Source: CBDVAK01 sp965371945
GTDB taxonomy: Bacteria > Pseudomonadota > Gammaproteobacteria > Competibacterales > JAHEDQ01
Length of the DNA stretch: 10,440 nt
Assembly (NCBI GenBank): GCA_965371945.1
Contig: CBDVAK010000114.1
Span: forward strand, 1-10,440
Reading direction: 5' to 3'
The position numbers were made by a program, and so were the translations under genes. Below the pieces are notes generated by a model, which did no database searches, had not been told where the DNA came from, and was given only the letters and a program-made list of their open reading frames with translations. Shown in pieces: positions 6,697-10,440 of the stretch. Position 1 is the first letter of the stretch, and each line of letters opens with the position of its first letter.

Positions 6697-7602
6697 ATGG
6701 CAACACTGCTGATCGTCGGTTGTGGCGACATCGGCCGACGTATCCTCAAGCAAACAACCGCGGTCGAAGCCATCGCCACGACCCGCACCACCGCGTCCGC
6801 CGATGCGGCCCGCGCATTGGGGGCCGAAGTCCTCACTCTGGATCTGGATCAACCGCGGGGGTTGGAGCAGGTCACGCCAGCCGGCGCCACCGTTTTCTAT
6901 CTGGCGCCGCCCGCTGCCGGGGACACCGGCGACGGGCGTGTCAGGCGGTTTCTGCGCCGTTGTGAGCACGCCCGCCCGCGCAGCATCGTCTATCTCAGCA
7001 CATCCGGGGTTTACGGCGACTGCCGCGGCGCCTGGGTAGATGAATCCCGACATCCCAATCCCGCCACCGCCCGCGCCCGACGACGCCTGGACGCGGAACG
7101 GTTACTGCGCGACTTTGCCAGCCGTCACGGGGTGGCGCTGTCCATACTGAGAGTTGGTGGCATCTATGCTCCCGACCGTCTGCCAGTCGAACGCCTGCGC
7201 CGGGGCATAACGGTGGTTTGTCCCGAGCAGGCGCCGTACACCAACCGCATACACGCCGACGACCTGGCCACGGCCTGTGTCGCGGCAGCCCGCGTCAATC
7301 AGTGCATCCGCATCTACAACGCCGCGGACGGTCATCCCGGGACCATGGCCGATTACTTCTACCGTGCCGCGGACTATCTGGGGCTGCCACGTCCACCCTG
7401 CGTGCCGCTCAGCCAGGCTGCCAGCCACCTGAGTCCGGCCATGCTCTCTTATCTGCGGGAATCCAGACGCCTGGATGTGACACGACTGCGCCGGGAACTG
7501 GAGTTGACATTCGCCTTTCCCGACCTGGCGTCCGGCCTGCCGCTGACGGTCCCGCAAGACGCCACCCACAGCCACGTCACAACCCCCAAGGCTCCTGGCT
7601 GA
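6697..7602 (+). CDS. YeeZ-like atypical SDR family NAD(P)-binding protein
   Basis: The 301-residue protein is a Rossmann-fold atypical short-chain dehydrogenase close to E. coli YeeZ (about 274 residues). The nucleotide-binding loop is LLIVGCGDIGRRI, with glycines at 8, 10 and 13. The central STSGVYGDCRGAWVDE (101-116) and NPATARARRRLDAE are hallmark segments of this subgroup. The YxxxK lysine of classical SDRs has no evident counterpart: the position after the tyrosine block is arginine-rich. Other conserved segments are ILRVGGIYAPDR, NRIHADDLA, and IYNAADGHPGTMADYFYRAADYLGLP. The reaction and substrate are unknown; nucleoside-sugar chemistry is one guess given the glycosyltransferase upstream. 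The ATG at 6697 starts the Rossmann strand directly, with CGGGAA about ten bases upstream. Its end is 15 bases from the convergent hydroxylase gene. Confidence 0.82.
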   Translation: MATLLIVGCGDIGRRILKQTTAVEAIATTRTTASADAARALGAEVLTLDLDQPRGLEQVTPAGATVFYLAPPAAGDTGDGRVRRFLRRCEHARPRSIVYLSTSGVYGDCRGAWVDESRHPNPATARARRRLDAERLLRDFASRHGVALSILRVGGIYAPDRLPVERLRRGITVVCPEQAPYTNRIHADDLATACVAAARVNQCIRIYNAADGHPGTMADYFYRAADYLGLPRPPCVPLSQAASHLSPAMLSYLRESRRLDVTRLRRELELTFAFPDLASGLPLTVPQDATHSHVTTPKAPG

Positions 7603-7617
7603 TGAGAAGTTGCGGAT

Positions 7618-9285
7618 TCAGCGTCCACAGGCCCGCGCGACGGCAGCTCGGACCCTGCCCAGGTCAAAGCGGCGCCAACGACCAGCCACATGCTGGTCGG
7701 GCCTGATCAGGTAAAAAGTACCCGGCAACGCATCGTAGCGCGCCCGTATCAGGCCACTGATATCCAGGACAGTGTTCGATCCGCTGTCATCGGTGCTGTC
7801 CGCCGATCCCCGGATCATGGTGGTAAACACCGGCACCTGGTCGTCGAGCAGTTCCTGCACTTGCTCCATCAGCGGGCCCTGCGGTTCGTCACCGCGCGCG
7901 AAATACAGACCGCAAAAGTGAGTGCCCAACTGCGCCAGCAGCCAGTCGTCCCCGCCCTCGGTCCGCAACGGTGCATCGGCACAGGGGGAGCCGGGCGCCA
8001 TGAGCGAATTGAAGCTATCCCGGTCCGGCGTGTTGAGCGGCGAATCCCGGTACACATACGGCAGCGACAATCGGCCACTGTTGACCAGGGCGCGTGCAAA
8101 CGGGCAATGCCGGGACAACAGCAGGGTTGCATCGCGAAAGGCGCGGCTGCAAGCATTCTTGGGGGTGATGAAGTCCGTGCTGCGGGTACTGTTGAGTATG
8201 TTCTCGTCGGCGGCGGGAATCCGCTCCCGGTCGTAGCTGTCGAGCAGGGTCGGAGGCGCCCTGCGGTCCATCACCAGCTTCAGCTTCCACAACAAGTTGT
8301 CGGTATCCTGGAAGCCACTGTTGGCGCCGCGGGCACCAAAAGGCGATACCTGGTGGGCGGCATCACCGGCGAACAGCACCCTGCCGTGCCGAAAACGCTG
8401 CATGCGCCGGCACTGAAAGGTATAGACGCTGGCCCACTGCAGTTCGAAGTCCGCCTCCTGGCCGAGCATCGCCTTGATTCTGGGCACGATCCGCTCCGGC
8501 AGTTTCTCCTGCTCCGGATCCGCATCCCAACCCAACTGAAAGTCGATGCGCCAGATATCCTCGGCCTGGCGATGCAGCAGAGTCGACTGGCCGGGATGAA
8601 ATGGCGGATCGAACCAGAACCAGCGCTCGGTCGGAAAATCCATCTTCATGTGGACATCGGCAATCAGAAAACGATCGTGAAAAACCTGGCCACTGCTTTC
8701 CAGACCGAGCAGATCGCGAACCGTACTGTTGGCGCCATCGGCAACCAGCAGGTACTCGCAGCTCAGCTGATAGCGGCCGTCCGCGGTATCCAGCGTCACC
8801 AGCACCTCATCAGCATGCGGCTCAACACCGACCACTCTATGCTGCCATCGCAGATCAACCCCCTTTGACATCTGCGCCTGCTCGACCAGGTACTGTTCCA
8901 GATAGTATTGCTGCAGATTGACGAAGGCCGGACGCCGATGACCAGGCTCCGGCTGCAGATTGAACGAATAGACGCGTTGATCCCGAAGAAAAACCCGGCC
9001 GACATTCCAGGTGATGCCCTTGTCCACGATCCTCTGACCGCAACCCAGCCGATCGAGGATCTCGAGCGCACGCTTCGAATAGCACAACGCCCGGGAACCA
9101 ACACTCACCGTGTTGTTGTCATCCACCACTACTACCGGCAAACCGTGGGTGCCGGCGTCCACGGCAGCCGCCAGGCCCACCGGGCCGGCTCCCACGATCA
9201 GCAATGCATGCCGTCGGTTTTTTGCCGCACCGAGCTCAGGGGCCGCACGATAAGGGTAGATCGGATGATGGTAGTGAGATGTCAT
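7618..9285 (-). CDS. FAD-dependent aromatic hydroxylase, MhpA-like
   Basis: The 555-residue protein is a group A flavoprotein monooxygenase of the MhpA/PheA type, expected to hydroxylate a phenolic compound using NAD(P)H and oxygen. Motifs in order: ADP-binding LLIVGAGPVGLAAA (GxGxxG at 32-37), GSRALCYSKRALEILDRLG (63-81), the DG motif LLVADGANSTVRDLLG (D183, G184), and the GD motif VLFAGDAAHQVSPFGARGANSGFQDTDNLLWKL (G307, D308). After about residue 440 comes a thioredoxin-like C-terminal domain ending YLIRPDQHVAGRWRR, as in MhpA. The substrate cannot be read from the sequence. A GTG directly precedes the ATG, so the start may be at 9288; ATG was preferred. No good ribosome-binding site is visible. 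It follows the MBL-fold gene by about 40 bases and probably shares its promoter. Confidence 0.86.
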   Translation of the reverse strand: MTSHYHHPIYPYRAAPELGAAKNRRHALLIVGAGPVGLAAAVDAGTHGLPVVVVDDNNTVSVGSRALCYSKRALEILDRLGCGQRIVDKGITWNVGRVFLRDQRVYSFNLQPEPGHRRPAFVNLQQYYLEQYLVEQAQMSKGVDLRWQHRVVGVEPHADEVLVTLDTADGRYQLSCEYLLVADGANSTVRDLLGLESSGQVFHDRFLIADVHMKMDFPTERWFWFDPPFHPGQSTLLHRQAEDIWRIDFQLGWDADPEQEKLPERIVPRIKAMLGQEADFELQWASVYTFQCRRMQRFRHGRVLFAGDAAHQVSPFGARGANSGFQDTDNLLWKLKLVMDRRAPPTLLDSYDRERIPAADENILNSTRSTDFITPKNACSRAFRDATLLLSRHCPFARALVNSGRLSLPYVYRDSPLNTPDRDSFNSLMAPGSPCADAPLRTEGGDDWLLAQLGTHFCGLYFARGDEPQGPLMEQVQELLDDQVPVFTTMIRGSADSTDDSGSNTVLDISGLIRARYDALPGTFYLIRPDQHVAGRWRRFDLGRVRAAVARACGR

Positions 9286-9328
9286 CACCGCGCCGGGTCA
9301 GCCTGGAGATCCCAGCAAGGCCCCCCGG

Positions 9329-10306
9329 TCAGCGGTCCTGAGGCTCACCGGCCACACCTGCCTGCAGGGCATGCCACATTTCCTGGTCACGCTCCGCGGT
9401 CCAGATCCTTGGATCGGGGTACTCACCGGCTTCGTCATAAGCGCGGGCAATATCGAAGGGCAGACAGTGATCGAATATCACCCAGTCACCAAAACGGGGC
9501 TGCAGTTTCCGATAGGTCTCGTCGTAACACTCGTTGAGTGTCCTGCCCTGGGCCCTGCCCTCGGCCACTGACTGATACATCTGGGTCAAAAACTCGCGGG
9601 TTCCTGAAATACCGGCGGCCACCTGTTTCCTGGATTGCAATGCGTCGCCACGGCCGGGGACCAGTTTCTCGGCTCCCATCCGCTCGAGCCGCGCCAGCGT
9701 TTCCGGCCATTCCTTCAAATAGGCGTCCCCGGTATAGGGCGTGGCACCATATTCCACCAGGTCGCCACTGAACAGCACCTTGTCATCGGGCAACCAAACC
9801 ACGGTGTCACCGCGTGTGTGTCCCCGGCCCGCATGAATGATGTCGACCCGCCGCTGGCCCAGCCACAGGGTCATGCTGTGGTCGAACACCAGATTCGGCC
9901 AGGTCAGCCCCGGGACTGAATCCACCCCTTCGAACAAACGCGGGAACCGCCCGACCTCGGAGTCGTAGTCCTGCTGCCCCCGTTCGACGATCAACTCGTA
10001 AGTGTCTCTGCTGGCGATGATCTGGTCCGCATGGTAGGCGGAAGCACCCAGCACCCGTACTGCATGATAGTGCGTCAGCACCACGTATCTGATCGGCTTG
10101 TCGGTTACCTCTCGAATCTTGTCGATCAGTTCCTGCGCCATCAGAGGTGTGGCCTGCGCGTCGATCACCATCACCGCATCGTCACCAACGATGACACCGG
10201 AGTTCGGGTCGCCTTCCGCCGTGTATGCGTAGGCACCCGGGGCCAGTTCGACAAAACTGATCCGCTTTTCTTGCAGATCCCCCTGGGACGCAAACTTGAC
10301 GCTCAT
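9329..10306 (-). CDS. MBL-fold metallo-hydrolase with reduced metal site
   Basis: The 325-residue protein is a metallo-beta-lactamase-fold protein of a family often found beside FAD-dependent aromatic hydroxylases. The usual HxHxDH motif is HYHAVR here: H79 and H81 are kept, but the Asp-His pair is V83 and R84. H163 (GHTRGD) and D182 (FSGDLVEY) are kept, while the last histidine, normally in PGHG, is R219 (PGRGDAL). The first metal site is thus complete and the second is not. The C-terminal signature is EHCLPF-like (FDHCLPFDIARAYDEAGEYPDPRIWTAERDQEMW). Its reaction is unknown; hydrolysis of an ester or lactone made by the adjacent hydroxylase is a guess. The ATG at 10306 has GGGGGAG just upstream; a longer frame to 10396 would run through the promoter and operator and is unlikely. 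Confidence 0.84.
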   Translation of the reverse strand: MSVKFASQGDLQEKRISFVELAPGAYAYTAEGDPNSGVIVGDDAVMVIDAQATPLMAQELIDKIREVTDKPIRYVVLTHYHAVRVLGASAYHADQIIASRDTYELIVERGQQDYDSEVGRFPRLFEGVDSVPGLTWPNLVFDHSMTLWLGQRRVDIIHAGRGHTRGDTVVWLPDDKVLFSGDLVEYGATPYTGDAYLKEWPETLARLERMGAEKLVPGRGDALQSRKQVAAGISGTREFLTQMYQSVAEGRAQGRTLNECYDETYRKLQPRFGDWVIFDHCLPFDIARAYDEAGEYPDPRIWTAERDQEMWHALQAGVAGEPQDR

Positions 10307-10310
10307 CGAT

Positions 10311-10317
10311 CTCCCCC
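10311..10317 (-). promoter_or_regulatory. Ribosome-binding site fixing the MBL start
   Basis: On the minus strand GGGGGAG lies four bases before the ATG at 10304-10306. The spacing is a little short, but the site clearly favours this ATG over starts further upstream. Confidence 0.6.
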
Positions 10318-10364
10318 GCTGCACCGCTGTGGAGCCATCAGAATACTGGCTGCCGATGGCCGCG

Positions 10365-10393
10365 AACTTAGTTGCGCTCGCAACTATTGTCAA
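10365..10393 (-). promoter_or_regulatory. Sigma-70 promoter of the MBL-hydroxylase operon
   Basis: On the minus strand a perfect -35 box TTGACA (10388-10393) is followed by a 17-base spacer and a -10 box TAAGTT (10365-10370, three of six matches). Transcription would begin near 10358, giving a leader of about 50 bases before the MBL start. The weak -10 is offset by the perfect -35 and ideal spacing. Confidence 0.65.
10369..10386. promoter_or_regulatory. 18-base palindromic operator, MarR-type
   Basis: TAGTTGCGCTCGCAACTA is a perfect inverted repeat: 8-base arms TAGTTGCG and CGCAACTA around CT. It fills most of the spacer of the promoter above and overlaps the first two bases of the -10 box, so a bound protein would block RNA polymerase. 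The AGTTGC-N-GCAACT form is typical of MarR-family repressors of aromatic catabolism genes. One more half-site-like CAACT lies at 10394-10398. The regulator gene is not in the window. Confidence 0.7.
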
Positions 10394-10440
10394 CAACTGT
10401 GCCGTGACCAGGCCTGCAACAGACGCCCAGGACTCAGGCG

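Noticed and set aside
7603..7617. Possible terminator between the convergent SDR and hydroxylase genes
   Set aside because: Only 15 bases separate the stops, and no stem-loop or T-run is visible.
7690..8868. Long open frame on the plus strand opposite the FAD hydroxylase
   Set aside because: It is antisense to a gene with all the motifs of a flavoprotein hydroxylase and has no recognisable domain. Long antisense frames are common in GC-rich DNA.
10307..10396. Thirty-residue N-terminal extension of the MBL-fold protein
   Set aside because: The extension would be encoded across the promoter and palindrome. A good ribosome-binding site precedes the ATG at 10306.

Overview
The window is GC-rich (about 60% by eye) bacterial chromosomal DNA with tightly packed genes, several GTG starts and short intergenic gaps. 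A PaaY-type trimeric hexapeptide protein, a DUF2780 protein and a PepB-type aminopeptidase together suggest a gammaproteobacterium, probably environmental and not a close relative of E. coli. This assignment is inferred from remembered family resemblance only. I see no tRNA, rRNA, CRISPR array, insertion sequence or prophage gene.

Region 1 (30-2560): a PaaY-like gene runs leftward. Divergent from it, a secreted DUF2780 protein is followed after one base by a PepB-like M17 aminopeptidase, so those two look like an operon.

Region 2 (2651-6670): this is the least ordinary part. Two membrane-anchored SGNH-like proteins of the same general architecture (N-terminal hydrophobic helix, DPY motif, LG-x-S block, C-terminal DxxH block) face each other across an HpcH/HpaI-family aldolase. 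The leftward SGNH-like gene and the aldolase look translationally coupled: the aldolase ribosome-binding site contains the upstream stop codon. Divergent from this pair is a StrF-like glycosyltransferase. The 135-base divergent spacer holds two inverted repeats built on the same GCCAC/GTGGC half-site. The content suggests cell-surface glycan or lipid modification, but no O-acyltransferase (MBOAT) partner lies in the window.

Region 3 (6697-10440): a YeeZ-like atypical SDR follows the glycosyltransferase gene. Converging on it is a two-gene leftward operon: an MBL-fold protein, then an MhpA-like FAD-dependent aromatic hydroxylase. Its promoter has a perfect TTGACA -35 box. A perfect 18-base palindrome fills the spacer and reaches into the -10 box, the arrangement expected of a MarR-family repressor operator. 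The MBL protein keeps the first metal site but lacks the usual second-site ligands.

PaaY, HpaI-like aldolase and MhpA-like hydroxylase each recall aromatic catabolism, but they sit in separate transcription units and do not form one visible pathway. No radically new system is evident. The best leads are the SGNH-pair/aldolase/glycosyltransferase locus and the MarR-type operator controlling the MBL-hydroxylase operon.
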